DNA of 64,000 nucleotides. It comes from Ferruginibacter sp. (lineage in GTDB: Bacteria; Bacteroidota; Bacteroidia; Chitinophagales; Chitinophagaceae). The stretch is taken from the NCBI GenBank assembly GCA_014379905.1, contig JACMKX010000165.1, forward strand, positions 1 through 64,000. The letters run 5' to 3'. The notes below the pieces were generated by a model. That model ran no database searches. It saw nothing but the letters and a program-made list of their open reading frames with translations, and had not been told where the DNA came from. Made by a program: the position numbers and the translations under genes. Within the stretch, counting starts at the first letter, position 1, and every line of letters starts with the position of its first letter. This document shows positions 42,501-51,168 of this stretch, piece by piece.

Positions 42501-43520
42501 TCACGCCTTATTCAGGTCTTCTATCAACTGCGCTAATTTTATTTCTTCCAGCACCTTTCTTTTTGTAAGCGGGCCATCATCGCACCATTTTACCAGCCGG
42601 ATGGAGCCGTCAACAATTTCAATACCGGTGATATCACCATCATCAAAACAACAACAACCCGAATTAAAATAACAAGGTTTCAATGTTTCTCTTTGCTGGC
42701 TGGTGTCAATTTTATTGCTGGGATGACCGTAGTAACGGCCGGATGCAAATACCGGGCTATGTGTATGCCCGGTAATGAGTAGCATGTCTTTTTCCTGGCT
42801 GCTCCAGCCATACATCATTTTATTGTGGCCGTTTCTCAGCGAAAAATCTTTACTGGCAGAATTGATATTAACCCGCAGGTATCGTTGTATAGGCATCCAT
42901 ATATGCGCCACGAGCCAGGTACTGACAGCATTGTTATCACTCATCAGGTCGCCCTGGTGGCCATGCGTTAAAAAAATATTGAAAGGAATTTTTAACCCTT
43001 TTACTTTTAAAACAATGCCTTCATAAATTTTTAAAGGAGAACCAAAATATTTTTTCAGGTAAAAGCTAACGGCAAAAATATCTTTCCAGATGATATCGTG
43101 GTTGCCAAAGGTTTTGTAAAAGCGGTTGGGGAAAAAAGCTGATTCTGCTGCAAAAGCTTTTTCATTTTTTGGCAACAGGTCTGCGGGTTGAAATTTCCAT
43201 AACTCCTCACTGTCTCCCAGGCTTATGAAGGTGAAGCCCTCCTTGTAATAATGTCCCAGTGCTTTAATATAATTTGTTTCACTGGCATTAAAGTCATCCG
43301 CCCAGCTTTTATTCCCTTTATGCTGATCGCTAAAAATGATGAATTTATCTTTGGCAAGATCAATATCCAGCAACTTTACATTATTGTCTTTTTCTTCCAG
43401 CCCTTTTTTATATAATGCAGAAAGAGAACTATACACTGTTGACTGCTTTGGGGAAGCAGCCAGTTTATTCCCCATCCAGGTAAGGGGCTTTTTAAGGAAA
43501 TATTGTAAAATTTTTCTCAT
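42501..43520 (-). CDS. calcineurin-like metallophosphoesterase
   Basis: A 339-residue metallophosphoesterase with the five family blocks: FIIFSDQHKGN (Asp65, His67), SLGDSEELW, FGNHDIIW, LTHGHQGD and TGHTHSP. The layout resembles UDP-2,3-diacylglucosamine hydrolase-like enzymes, but it is longer and lacks clear membrane-binding features, so substrate stays open. Its ATG overlaps the TGA of the flippase gene (ATGA), which indicates translational coupling and a possible role in the same surface-glycan or lipid pathway. Confidence 0.88.
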   Translation of the reverse strand: MRKILQYFLKKPLTWMGNKLAASPKQSTVYSSLSALYKKGLEEKDNNVKLLDIDLAKDKFIIFSDQHKGNKSWADDFNASETNYIKALGHYYKEGFTFISLGDSEELWKFQPADLLPKNEKAFAAESAFFPNRFYKTFGNHDIIWKDIFAVSFYLKKYFGSPLKIYEGIVLKVKGLKIPFNIFLTHGHQGDLMSDNNAVSTWLVAHIWMPIQRYLRVNINSASKDFSLRNGHNKMMYGWSSQEKDMLLITGHTHSPVFASGRYYGHPSNKIDTSQQRETLKPCYFNSGCCCFDDGDITGIEIVDGSIRLVKWCDDGPLTKRKVLEEIKLAQLIEDLNKA

Positions 43521-45031
43521 CGGGTAAAATACTTTCCAATAACCGGCATTCTTGCCAATTCCTTTGCTTCAATTTTGCCAACAAACCATGTAAAAAAACC
43601 CATTAATAGCACACCTGATATAATGGAGAACCACAAGGCCGGGCTTATCCATTTTACCAGGGCAATATGCAAGCCATAGATAAGTACAACCAATACTATA
43701 TAAGAAACCAGTTTTTTTACAGCATATGGTACAGGATAATATTTCTGCCCGAGTTTATAACTCATGATCATCATAATTAGGTAGCAGGCAAAAGTTGCAA
43801 GTGCAGCTCCGGTGTAGTGCCATACCGGAATAAGCAATACATTCAACACGATGGTAACAACTGCACCCGCAATGGTAATGTAAGCGCCATACCTGTTTTT
43901 ATTGGTGAGCTTGTACCACACACTAAGGTTATAATAAATACCAAGAAAAACATTTCCCAAAGCCAGCAGGGGTACCACATCCAGGCCTTCGGCCCATCGC
44001 TTATTGGCAAACTCAATAAATATCCAGCGAAAAATATCAAGAAATAAACCAATGAATAAAAACATAAAGCAACAGGCGATCACAAAAAATTTCATCACCC
44101 TGGCATAAGTGCGCTGGGCATTTTCATTTTTACTTTGGTTAAAAAAGAAAGGTTCTGCTGCCATGCGGAATGCCTGTATCATAATAGTGATGAGCAAAGC
44201 GATGCGGAAAATATTGGCAAAAATACCCAACTCATGATCAGCCTGTTGCTGGGGCAGGTCTACTACATGACGATAGATCATGCGGCTTAACACATCGTTC
44301 ACCATGCCTCCCAACCCAACAATGATAAGAGGCATGCTGTATTTCATTACTTCTTTCCACAATACTTTATCGAAGCTGAAAGAGATCTGCCTTATTTCTT
44401 TTGATAAGATGACCAGCGTAAACAAACTGCCACATAAATTTCCTAACAGGTAATATCCCAAACCCACCTCGGGTTTATAAACAAGGCTCAACCATCCGTC
44501 GGGATTTTTTGCAACAATGCCCGGAGCAAAACCCAGGAAAAATATTACTACTGAAAGATTGATGACGATACCGGCAATTCTTGCGAGTGCGTATCTTTTG
44601 GGCCTGTTCTCCTGGCGCAATTTCGCAAAAGGAAGTGTGTTGAGATTGTCAACTGCAATGATGGCAATCATCCAGTATAAATATTCAGGATGCCGCTCCA
44701 GGTCGGCAGCATCACTCAGCCATCCTTTGCTAAATAATAAAAGCAGGCTAAATAAAATAGTACTAAAAAAGAGTGAGATGGATAATGTGCTGTATAATTT
44801 CTGCCGGTCATGCGTTTGGGAAAACCGGAAATAGGCTGTTTCCATTCCATATGAATACAGTACGTTAAAAAAAGGGATCAAAGTATATACCTGTACGAGA
44901 TCAGCTGTTTTTTCGGGCATGGCTACAAAAAACGGCAATGCCATATTCATGATATATCCTAAAAACCTGCTTGCAATGGTTGGTACCCCATACCACAATG
45001 TTTGCCCCGCTAATTGTTTGATACCTGCCAA
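43517..45031 (-). CDS. lipopolysaccharide/polysaccharide flippase (MOP superfamily)
   Basis: A 504-residue membrane protein with about 12-14 hydrophobic segments and the flippase-type start AGIKQLAGQTLWYGVPTIAS and FLGYIMNMALPFF. It probably moves undecaprenyl-linked sugars across the inner membrane. No glycosyltransferase cluster is adjacent, so the polymer is unknown. The start is TTG at 45031: there is no ATG near, and TAATTTTG lies 17 nt upstream. It is coupled to the metallophosphoesterase gene by ATGA overlap. Confidence 0.88.
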   Translation of the reverse strand: MAGIKQLAGQTLWYGVPTIASRFLGYIMNMALPFFVAMPEKTADLVQVYTLIPFFNVLYSYGMETAYFRFSQTHDRQKLYSTLSISLFFSTILFSLLLLFSKGWLSDAADLERHPEYLYWMIAIIAVDNLNTLPFAKLRQENRPKRYALARIAGIVINLSVVIFFLGFAPGIVAKNPDGWLSLVYKPEVGLGYYLLGNLCGSLFTLVILSKEIRQISFSFDKVLWKEVMKYSMPLIIVGLGGMVNDVLSRMIYRHVVDLPQQQADHELGIFANIFRIALLITIMIQAFRMAAEPFFFNQSKNENAQRTYARVMKFFVIACCFMFLFIGLFLDIFRWIFIEFANKRWAEGLDVVPLLALGNVFLGIYYNLSVWYKLTNKNRYGAYITIAGAVVTIVLNVLLIPVWHYTGAALATFACYLIMMIMSYKLGQKYYPVPYAVKKLVSYIVLVVLIYGLHIALVKWISPALWFSIISGVLLMGFFTWFVGKIEAKELARMPVIGKYFTR

Positions 45032-45048
45032 TGGATTTTAAATTTATT

Positions 45049-45056
45049 CAAAATTA
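45049..45056 (-). promoter_or_regulatory. -7 promoter element TAATTTTG for the flippase gene
   Basis: The minus strand reads TAATTTTG, matching TAnnTTTG, 17 nt before the TTG start at 45031. A CACGAATT repeat adjoins it. Confidence 0.4.
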
Positions 45057-45234
45057 CACGAATGAAATGAATTGCACGAATTGTTCATGGTTGATAGATC
45101 ATAGTTGATGGAAAGATGCCAACTTTCTATCTTCTTCATTTTCCACCACGAATTACATGATTTTTTTAGCGCCTGCCAGCTTTTAGCATAAGAGGTTAAC
45201 CTACTTTATTATTCCTTATTGGATGTTTCTTATT

Positions 45235-46299
45235 TCAGTGTTTAAAAAACACGGGGCCATCCGGGCCAAACCGTTTGCTCTTTGTAAAAGAAGTATCGGT
45301 TAACGTATACAAAAAATAACTGAGTTCATTTTTTTGCAGCGGGGTAAGTTTAATGGGCGAACCCAGGTTGCTATCCAATCCTTTGGGCTGGGCTGCTGTT
45401 ACTTTCATGTAATGATCCACTACCTGTGGTACAGAAAAAATGCTGCCATCATGCATATAGGGATAACTGTACTGCACATTGCGAAGGCTGGGAACTTTAA
45501 ATTTAAGGGAATCTCCGGCCAGCCCGGTTATCATCATTCGGCCATTGTCTTTAAACCGGTTTATGGGCCGGCCATTGTTTCTAAAACTATTATCTGTAAA
45601 CAATGGTTCTTTGTGGCAACTGGCGCAATGCACTTTAAAGTGTTTGTAACCATTTGCTTCAAACCTGCTAAAGCTATCCCTTCCGTTCATTACCCTGTCA
45701 TATTTACTGTTGGCAGTTATCAGGCTGCCGGTAAACTGCGCCAATGCTTTCAACATACGCTGACTGGTAATATTCGCATCGCCGAAAGCTTTTTTAAACA
45801 GCCGCTTATAAGAAGTGTCCGCTTTTAAAAATAATAGTACTGTATCCAATGCACTGCCCATTTCATTGGGTGCCGTTAATGGTGAAAGGGGTTGCACTTC
45901 TATATGATTGATGCCGCCATCCCAGTGATAAGCCGTCATCCAGGCAAGGTTCATCAATGCAGGGGCATTGCGGGTGGTAAAAGTATTGAGCACACCATGG
46001 CTAAGGTCGTGATCAAAAGTGGCAAATCCGGCGAAAGGCTGGTGACAGCTGGCGCAGCTTATTTCTTTATCACTGCTGAGGCGGGGGTCGTAAAATAATT
46101 TTTTACCCAGTTGGAAGCCTTCTTCTGTCAGTTTATTTTTTGCAAAAATATCTGTAGGAGGTTTTGGCCACCCGGTAGGAATAACGAATTTAAGTGGTGT
46201 TGGTGCGTAGGGACCATAGCCGTCATCATTTGTTGCGCTTATAAATACAAGGGCAGCGGCAATAAATAAAAAAAATGATATGAGGACTTTTATCTTCAA
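45235..46299 (-). CDS. dihaem cytochrome c peroxidase / MauG family protein (MbnH-like)
   Basis: A 354-residue exported protein with an N-terminal hydrophobic signal (LISFFLFIAAALVFIS). Two CxxCH haem sites are present: CASCHQ (82-86) and CASCHK (225-229). The MauG/CCP motif VPSLRNVQYSYPYMHDG is present. It either reduces peroxide or oxidises a partner protein through high-valent haem. It lies 3 bp after the MbnP-like gene, so a role as MbnH, which oxidises a tryptophan of MbnP, is plausible. The start is TTG at 46299; no ATG is near. Confidence 0.87.
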   Translation of the reverse strand: MKIKVLISFFLFIAAALVFISATNDDGYGPYAPTPLKFVIPTGWPKPPTDIFAKNKLTEEGFQLGKKLFYDPRLSSDKEISCASCHQPFAGFATFDHDLSHGVLNTFTTRNAPALMNLAWMTAYHWDGGINHIEVQPLSPLTAPNEMGSALDTVLLFLKADTSYKRLFKKAFGDANITSQRMLKALAQFTGSLITANSKYDRVMNGRDSFSRFEANGYKHFKVHCASCHKEPLFTDNSFRNNGRPINRFKDNGRMMITGLAGDSLKFKVPSLRNVQYSYPYMHDGSIFSVPQVVDHYMKVTAAQPKGLDSNLGSPIKLTPLQKNELSYFLYTLTDTSFTKSKRFGPDGPVFFKH

Positions 46300-46302
46300 T
46301 GT

Positions 46303-47025
46303 TTATTCGATGCTTTTGATGGAAAACATACCCTGGAAATTATCTGCTGCTTTTATGGCAAGCCTTCCCGGTGTCATGAGTAATGCCTGGTCTGCAATTT
46401 TGATATCACTAATGCCTTTCCAATATTTATCAAGGTCGATGTTGACAATGATGGTGTGTTTACTACCTGCTTTTACTTCCAGTTTCCGTGGAAAGGGAAG
46501 CGTGATGCGTCTTGCCACATTATTAGGGAAGCGATAACCTCCTACATGATGTTCAATTCTGCCGAGATCGGCTTTCGATGCGGGCGAATACCCTTCCAGC
46601 TTAAAAAATATGTAGCCGGAGTTCCAGGTCCAGAACATGCCATTCAAAGGATCCAGCGCCTCATCCTGGGCACCGCTACAGTTTAAAGCGCTGTCTACAC
46701 CAATGGTAAAATCCAGGGAATGATAATTTCCATTTGATGATGGAAATACAATGCTGTCTGTATTGCCAGCATCCATCAGTAATACCCTTTCATTAAAAAG
46801 CATCACATCATCTCCTTTAAACAAAATATTGCTGATGTAATATTTTAACCTGGTCACCTGGTATGCTTCATTAAAGCCATTCGTATAGCTGCTGTCATTC
46901 AACAGCAGCGGTTTGCCGTTTGCAGTAATATTAAATTTAAACGAAACCTGGGCATAAGAAAACAGGTTGCATAGCAATACAAATGCAATACAACTACAAA
47001 TTTTTTTAAATAGAGATCTAATCAT
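46303..47025 (-). CDS. MbnP-like periplasmic protein
   Basis: A 240-residue protein with a signal sequence (CIAFVLLCNLFSYAQ). The mature part has the MbnP pattern: VSFKFNITANGKPLLLNDSS, NEAYQVTRLKYYISNILFKG, FTIGVDSALNCSGAQDEALD and GMFWTWNSGYIFFKLEGYSP with conserved Trp residues. In studied systems MbnP binds copper after MbnH converts a Trp to kynurenine. The dihaem peroxidase gene follows directly, so the pair is complete. Whether this one binds copper is inference. Its ATG overlaps the arfB stop by 8 bp. Confidence 0.87.
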   Translation of the reverse strand: MIRSLFKKICSCIAFVLLCNLFSYAQVSFKFNITANGKPLLLNDSSYTNGFNEAYQVTRLKYYISNILFKGDDVMLFNERVLLMDAGNTDSIVFPSSNGNYHSLDFTIGVDSALNCSGAQDEALDPLNGMFWTWNSGYIFFKLEGYSPASKADLGRIEHHVGGYRFPNNVARRITLPFPRKLEVKAGSKHTIIVNIDLDKYWKGISDIKIADQALLMTPGRLAIKAADNFQGMFSIKSIE

Positions 47026-47419
47026 TCAATCCCGGTTTTTTTCTTGCCTGTTTTATGCCTGAGTTTATCTTCTTGCTCTCCAGTCTTTTTAATTTACTGG
47101 CCAGACTTGGTTTGCTTGCTTTTCTTTTTTTGGGAATGATAAGCGCCTTTTCAACCAGTGCATTCATTTTTTTTACTACAATTTCCTTATTGGCCAGCTG
47201 GCTCCTGGCCTCCTGGCTTTTTACGAGCAGCATGCCTTCGGCATTAATCCTATTGGAAAGTTTCTCAACCATCCTTATTTTTTCTTCTTCCGAAAAAAGC
47301 GCAGAGCTATCTATATGCCAATAACCCTCCACCATGGTTTCCACTTTGTTCACATTCTGACCACCTTTGCCTCCGCTGCGGGCTGTTTTAAATTTTATTT
47401 CCGTATATATGTCAGGCAT
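47018..47419 (-). CDS. arfB: alternative ribosome-rescue factor ArfB
   Basis: Peptidyl-tRNA hydrolase that frees stalled ribosomes. At 133 residues it is the short release-factor-like family: SGGKGGQNVNKVETMVEG with the GGQ motif (about 19-21), followed by a linker and a basic C-terminal tail (LIIPKKRKASKPSLASKLKR; KQARKKPGLND) that enters the mRNA channel. The MbnP-like gene overlaps its end by 8 bp. TAAATTTG ends 5 nt before the ATG, so the transcript is probably leaderless. Confidence 0.94.
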   Translation of the reverse strand: MPDIYTEIKFKTARSGGKGGQNVNKVETMVEGYWHIDSSALFSEEEKIRMVEKLSNRINAEGMLLVKSQEARSQLANKEIVVKKMNALVEKALIIPKKRKASKPSLASKLKRLESKKINSGIKQARKKPGLND

Positions 47420-47424
47420 GGCAC

Positions 47425-47432
47425 CAAATTTA
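47425..47432 (-). promoter_or_regulatory. -7 element TAAATTTG, 5 nt from the arfB ATG
   Basis: The minus strand reads TAAATTTG, matching TAnnTTTG, with five bases between it and the ATG at 47419. It probably drives arfB, the MbnP-like gene and the peroxidase gene together. Confidence 0.5.
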
Positions 47433-47536
47433 CCTACAAATACAGCAATTTGCAGTAAATGAGGGTTTTAATACCGTTAATATTTCGGTAAGTAGGAAAA
47501 AAAACACATTTTTGCATCAAACCAAACGGTGGAATT

Positions 47537-48316
47537 TTGAAAGGCATCATCTATCACTCATTAACGGAAAAAAAGAAGCAGGGCAAAAAAAGCTTTGCAG
47601 TACTCATTGATCCCGATAAGGTGAATGACAGCAATATGGAGCAACTCATTGAGCTGGCAGTAGAGGCTAAAGTGGATTATTTTTTTGTAGGCGGAAGCCT
47701 GGTTATTTCTGACAACCTGGATAATTGTATCCAGCTCATTAAAAGTCGTTGTGCTATTCCGGTAATATTGTTTCCCGGCAGCCCCAGCCAGCTAAGTAAA
47801 TATGCTGATTCATTATTATACCTTTCCCTTATCAGTGGGCGTAATCCTGAGTTACTGATTGGGCAGCACGTTGTAAGTGCACCTGTTGTTAGAAAAAGCG
47901 GGCTGGAAATTATGCCTACAGGCTATATGGTAATTGATGGAGGTGCCCCTACTACGGTTTCCTATATCAGCAATGCCGCTCCTTTACCGGCCGATAAAAA
48001 CGAAATTGCTATGTGTACGGCCATGGCCGGAGAAATGCTGGGTATGAAACTGATTTATATGGATGCAGGCAGCGGTGCCAAAAAAGCCATCCACGAACAA
48101 ATGATCGCAAAAGTAGCCGGCTGTATAGATGTTCCGCTTATCATTGGTGGTGGTATAACCACCCCTGAAAAAGCTTACCTCAATTGCAAGGCAGGTGCCG
48201 ATGTAATTGTGGTGGGCAATGCTATTGAAAAAGATGCTTCGCTCATCAAAGAAATTGCAGCAGCGGTGCACAGGGTTAATAAGGTCGAGACTGAAGGTCA
48301 GACGAGTGTGGTCTAG
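47537..48316 (+). CDS. pcrB: geranylgeranylglyceryl / heptaprenylglyceryl phosphate synthase (PcrB family)
   Basis: Forms the ether bond between glycerol-1-phosphate and a long prenyl diphosphate. The 259-residue TIM-barrel protein has FAVLIDPDKVNDSNMEQLI, YFFVGGSLVISDNLDNCI, the substrate motif YMDAGSGAKKAIHEQMI and VPLIIGGGITTPEKAYLN. Bacteroidota members are group II enzymes related to archaeal GGGPS. Start is TTG at 47537; no nearby ATG keeps the first strand. The last residues (KVETEGQTSVV) are encoded by a 21-bp repeat, so the tail is variable. Confidence 0.93.
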   Translation: MKGIIYHSLTEKKKQGKKSFAVLIDPDKVNDSNMEQLIELAVEAKVDYFFVGGSLVISDNLDNCIQLIKSRCAIPVILFPGSPSQLSKYADSLLYLSLISGRNPELLIGQHVVSAPVVRKSGLEIMPTGYMVIDGGAPTTVSYISNAAPLPADKNEIAMCTAMAGEMLGMKLIYMDAGSGAKKAIHEQMIAKVAGCIDVPLIIGGGITTPEKAYLNCKAGADVIVVGNAIEKDASLIKEIAAAVHRVNKVETEGQTSVV

Positions 48317-48337
48317 GGTCGGGACTGAAGGTCAGAC
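48283..48337. repeat. 21-bp direct repeat GGTCGAGACTGAAGGTCAGAC across the pcrB end
   Basis: GGTCGAGACTGAAGGTCAGAC (48283-48303) and GGTCGGGACTGAAGGTCAGAC (48317-48337) differ at one base. The first copy encodes part of the PcrB C-terminus; the second starts right after its stop. GTCTGACCTGCGGTGACGACCC near 49045-49069 looks like a diverged inverted relative. Confidence 0.7.
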
Positions 48338-48373
48338 CTGTTTCTATAACGGTTATTTATTTAAACAGATTCT

Positions 48374-48894
48374 ATGAAAACACTTGCATCCCTGGCATTG
48401 ATTATTATCACTTTTTCTGCGTGCTCGCAATCCTATAAATCATCAGATTTTAAAACATACTCCACTGAAGCGTACACCGTGCAATACCCGGCCAATTGGA
48501 GAATTGACACTTCTAAACAGAATAAAGCTGAATTTTCGATCTTTTCTCCTAAAGAAACCCTTGTAGATAAGTTCAGTGAAAATATAAACCTCATCATACA
48601 GGACTTTAAGGGGCAAAATATTGATCTGAAGAAATATGCACAGATCTCTGAGGAACAAATAAAAGCAAATGCGAAAGATCTGGAAAAATTTTCTATGAAG
48701 AAGATCCGTGTGCCGGTTCAAAGGAGTATTATAAACTGACTTATGAAATGACCTACGGTAATTTCAAATTATTTACTGAGCAATATTATTTCATGAAAAA
48801 TGAAAAAGCATTCGTTATTACTTTTAGTTCAGAAACAGGAAAATCAAAAATTACAGGCGAAAAAATATCAGCTTCTTTCAATTTGGCAAAATAA
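48374..48894 (+). pseudogene. PsbP/DUF1795-like lipoprotein gene with frameshift
   Basis: The first part (48374-48739) reads MKTLASLALIIITFSACSQS, a lipoprotein signal with Cys, then YTVQYPANWRIDTSKQNKAE and SENINLIIQDFKGQNIDLKK, the pattern of PsbP-like proteins. After KKIRVP the frame is lost. In another frame the sequence continues sensibly: GSKEYYKLTYEMTYGNFKLF ... KISASFNLAK and stop at 48894. One base appears to be lost near 48712-48718. The whole would be about 173 residues. Either the gene is broken, or the base loss is a sequencing error. Confidence 0.75.
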
Positions 48895-48942
48895 ACTATA
48901 ACGGGAGTTTTGTAAGTCAGACAAGTTGCTGAGCCCAAAGAA

Positions 48943-48979
48943 AAAAGGAGAACAAAGATTTTTACCCTGTTCTCCTTTT
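48943..48979. terminator. bidirectional rho-independent terminator
   Basis: AAAAGGAGAACA and TGTTCTCCTTTT form a 12-bp stem with a 13-nt loop. A or T runs lie on both sides. It separates the frameshifted lipoprotein gene and the convergent M28 peptidase gene. Confidence 0.8.
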
Positions 48980-49066
48980 ATTACCTCGGTTTATTATCAA
49001 ATCTTTTCCGCTTTAGCTCCTTATTCTCTTTGCAATAAATACCGCGTCTGACCTGCGGTGACGACC

Positions 49067-50356
49067 CTAGCGATTTAATTTCTCCACCCTCGACGGTGTT
49101 TCTTTTCCACTCACAATTCCTTTGCTGCTGATGGCTATGGCTTTTATGACTTCTGTCATATTAGCCATATCCAGCGTTTCTATTTCATCGTCTGCTGTAT
49201 GATAAAATTTTTCTGTATCCATTTTACTGGTGCTGATGGTGTGTGCCGGTACGCCCAATGCAGCGAGGGTTGCATTATCTGACCGGTAAAATAAATTTTG
49301 TTTTGGATAAGGGTCCGGTTCAAAATGAAATTGACTGCCTGATAAATTTCCCTGTAATATTTTTCCGAAATCAGATTTTTCATAACCGGTGATGTAAGCA
49401 CTGTTTTTTCCCCACTGGCTTTCGGTACCTATCATTTCTATGTTGAACATGGCAACTGTTTTATCTGCATTGATCTGTCTGGAAAAATATTGCGAACCAA
49501 AACCTCCAATTTCTTCTGCGGTAAATGCAATAAATACCAATGTGCGCTCATTGTTTTTTTCTTTGGTAAAATAGTTGGCCAGCATCATTACAGCGGTAGT
49601 ACCTGCCGCATCATCGTTGGCGCCATTGTATACAGAATCCCCGTCTGCCGTTGCTTTACCTATGCCAATATGATCGTAGTGACCCGAGAAAACAACGAGC
49701 TCCTCTTTTTTCGATTTGCCAGGTAATATCCCTATTACATTTGCGAGGGAAGACTGACTGATCTCGTGTAGCACATCAAAACTGTAAGTAGCCGCATCTT
49801 TATCACTTAATACAAAAACCACGGATGCTTTTTCTTCAAAACTATCTCTCTTAAAACGTTTTAGCCGGCTAAAATTTTTTGCCTGCCCGGTGTTTACCAG
49901 TACCAATGTTTTTTCATTGGCAGAGATTATCTTATTGGCTTCTGCCATCAGGTTGGCTCCTGTATCAATCACTATTTTCTTATAGCCGCTTTTTTCATCC
50001 AGCTTTAACGCGGCCTGTGTGGTTACCGCAATAATATCATTGGTTAAAACAGCCTCCCCGTTAATTGTGCCGGTAGCAGAAATAAATTTTGCCTTGGTCA
50101 TCTTAAAAGACTGTTTATAAGTAGTGAGCCCGTTAAAAAATTGCAGGCCTGCCTTTTTAAATTCAGCGGCAATAAAATCTGCGGCCTTATCTATTTCCGG
50201 GCTAAAGGTTTTGCGGCCTTTCATTTCATCTGCTGCCAGTACTCGTTCAATCCGCTCTACTTCAGCAACATTAATGATCTTATCAAGATTGTTTTGCGCC
50301 GAAGCAAGAAAACCGGAAAGGATCAATCCGCCGGTTATTAAAAGTTTATTCATCAT
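49067..50356 (-). CDS. M28 family zinc aminopeptidase, secreted
   Basis: A 429-residue exported metallopeptidase with signal peptide MNKLLITGGLILSGFLASAQ. The catalytic M28 domain fills the second half: VVFSGHYDHIG with the first zinc ligand, NGANDDAAGTTAVMMLA with the bridging Asp, FIAFTAEEIGGFGSQYF with the catalytic Glu, FNIEMIGTES and HTADDEIETL with the last His. The N-terminal half looks like a PA-type insert. It removes N-terminal residues from peptides in the periplasm or outside. It may be co-oriented with the LytTR system upstream, but a 53-bp gap separates them. Confidence 0.92.
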   Translation of the reverse strand: MMNKLLITGGLILSGFLASAQNNLDKIINVAEVERIERVLAADEMKGRKTFSPEIDKAADFIAAEFKKAGLQFFNGLTTYKQSFKMTKAKFISATGTINGEAVLTNDIIAVTTQAALKLDEKSGYKKIVIDTGANLMAEANKIISANEKTLVLVNTGQAKNFSRLKRFKRDSFEEKASVVFVLSDKDAATYSFDVLHEISQSSLANVIGILPGKSKKEELVVFSGHYDHIGIGKATADGDSVYNGANDDAAGTTAVMMLANYFTKEKNNERTLVFIAFTAEEIGGFGSQYFSRQINADKTVAMFNIEMIGTESQWGKNSAYITGYEKSDFGKILQGNLSGSQFHFEPDPYPKQNLFYRSDNATLAALGVPAHTISTSKMDTEKFYHTADDEIETLDMANMTEVIKAIAISSKGIVSGKETPSRVEKLNR

Positions 50357-50409
50357 GTTATAGGTTGATATATTATTGATTACACGAATTTAATTAGCAC
50401 ATTAGCTAA

Positions 50410-51141
50410 TTAGAGACTCATCATCTCCTTAAACTTAACCGCCTGCCTCCGGCTTACTTCAATTTTTTCACCAGCTTTCAGATCAAGCAGTAAACCACCA
50501 TTGAAATAGGGTTCTACTTTTTCTATCATGCGCATGTTAACGATGTGTTTGCGGTTGGCCCGGAAAAACACCTTGTCATCAAGCCGGTCTTCCAGCGCAT
50601 TCAACGATTTTAAGATGAGTGGCTTATTCGGACCAAAATATACTTTGGCATAGTTACCCACGCTTTCAAACAAACGCACTTCGCTCAGTTTTACGAACCA
50701 GCAACGTTCGCCGTCTTTTACAAATACCTGGTCATTTTCGCTTAACATACCACGGTTGCTACCTGCCATAGCTGCTGCCAGTTCTTTTTCTTCTGCCAGC
50801 TGTAGTTTATGTAAGGCATCTGCCAGGCGCTTGGGCTCTACCGGTTTCATGAGATAATCCAGGGCATTTACTTCAAATGCTTTTAATGCAAATTCATCGT
50901 AAGCAGTGGTGAAAATTACATGCGGTGCCTTTTCCAGTTCCATCAACATATCGAAACCCGTTTTACCAGGCATTTGTATGTCCAGGAAAATAAGGTCCGG
51001 CATAAGGCTCTCTATCTTTTCAATACCTTCTGCAGCATTGGCCGCTTCCCCTATTACTTCCACTTCGGGAAAGTCGCTCAATAATTTTTTTAATTCATTC
51101 CTCGCTAATCTTTCGTCGTCAATAATGATTGCTTTGTGCAT
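50410..51141 (-). CDS. LytTR family response regulator
   Basis: A 243-residue regulator: receiver domain with phospho-acceptor Asp54 in IFLDIQMPGKTGFD, acidic pair DDE at 8-10 and Lys in KPVE; then a LytTR DNA-binding domain (FVKDGERCWFVKLSEVRLFE; FFRANRKHIVNMRMIEKVEP; EVSRRQAVKFKEMM). It is the partner of the LytS-type kinase encoded 27 bp upstream. The targets are unknown; the neighbouring M28 peptidase is a possible one. Confidence 0.93.
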   Translation of the reverse strand: MHKAIIIDDERLARNELKKLLSDFPEVEVIGEAANAAEGIEKIESLMPDLIFLDIQMPGKTGFDMLMELEKAPHVIFTTAYDEFALKAFEVNALDYLMKPVEPKRLADALHKLQLAEEKELAAAMAGSNRGMLSENDQVFVKDGERCWFVKLSEVRLFESVGNYAKVYFGPNKPLILKSLNALEDRLDDKVFFRANRKHIVNMRMIEKVEPYFNGGLLLDLKAGEKIEVSRRQAVKFKEMMSL

Positions 51142-51168
51142 CTTAAATAGAAATTTTAATTCTGTAAG

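Noticed and set aside
45334-45828. 164-codon ORF opposite the first dihaem peroxidase
   Set aside because: Antisense to both the CxxCH-containing segment and the MHDG motif of the real gene.
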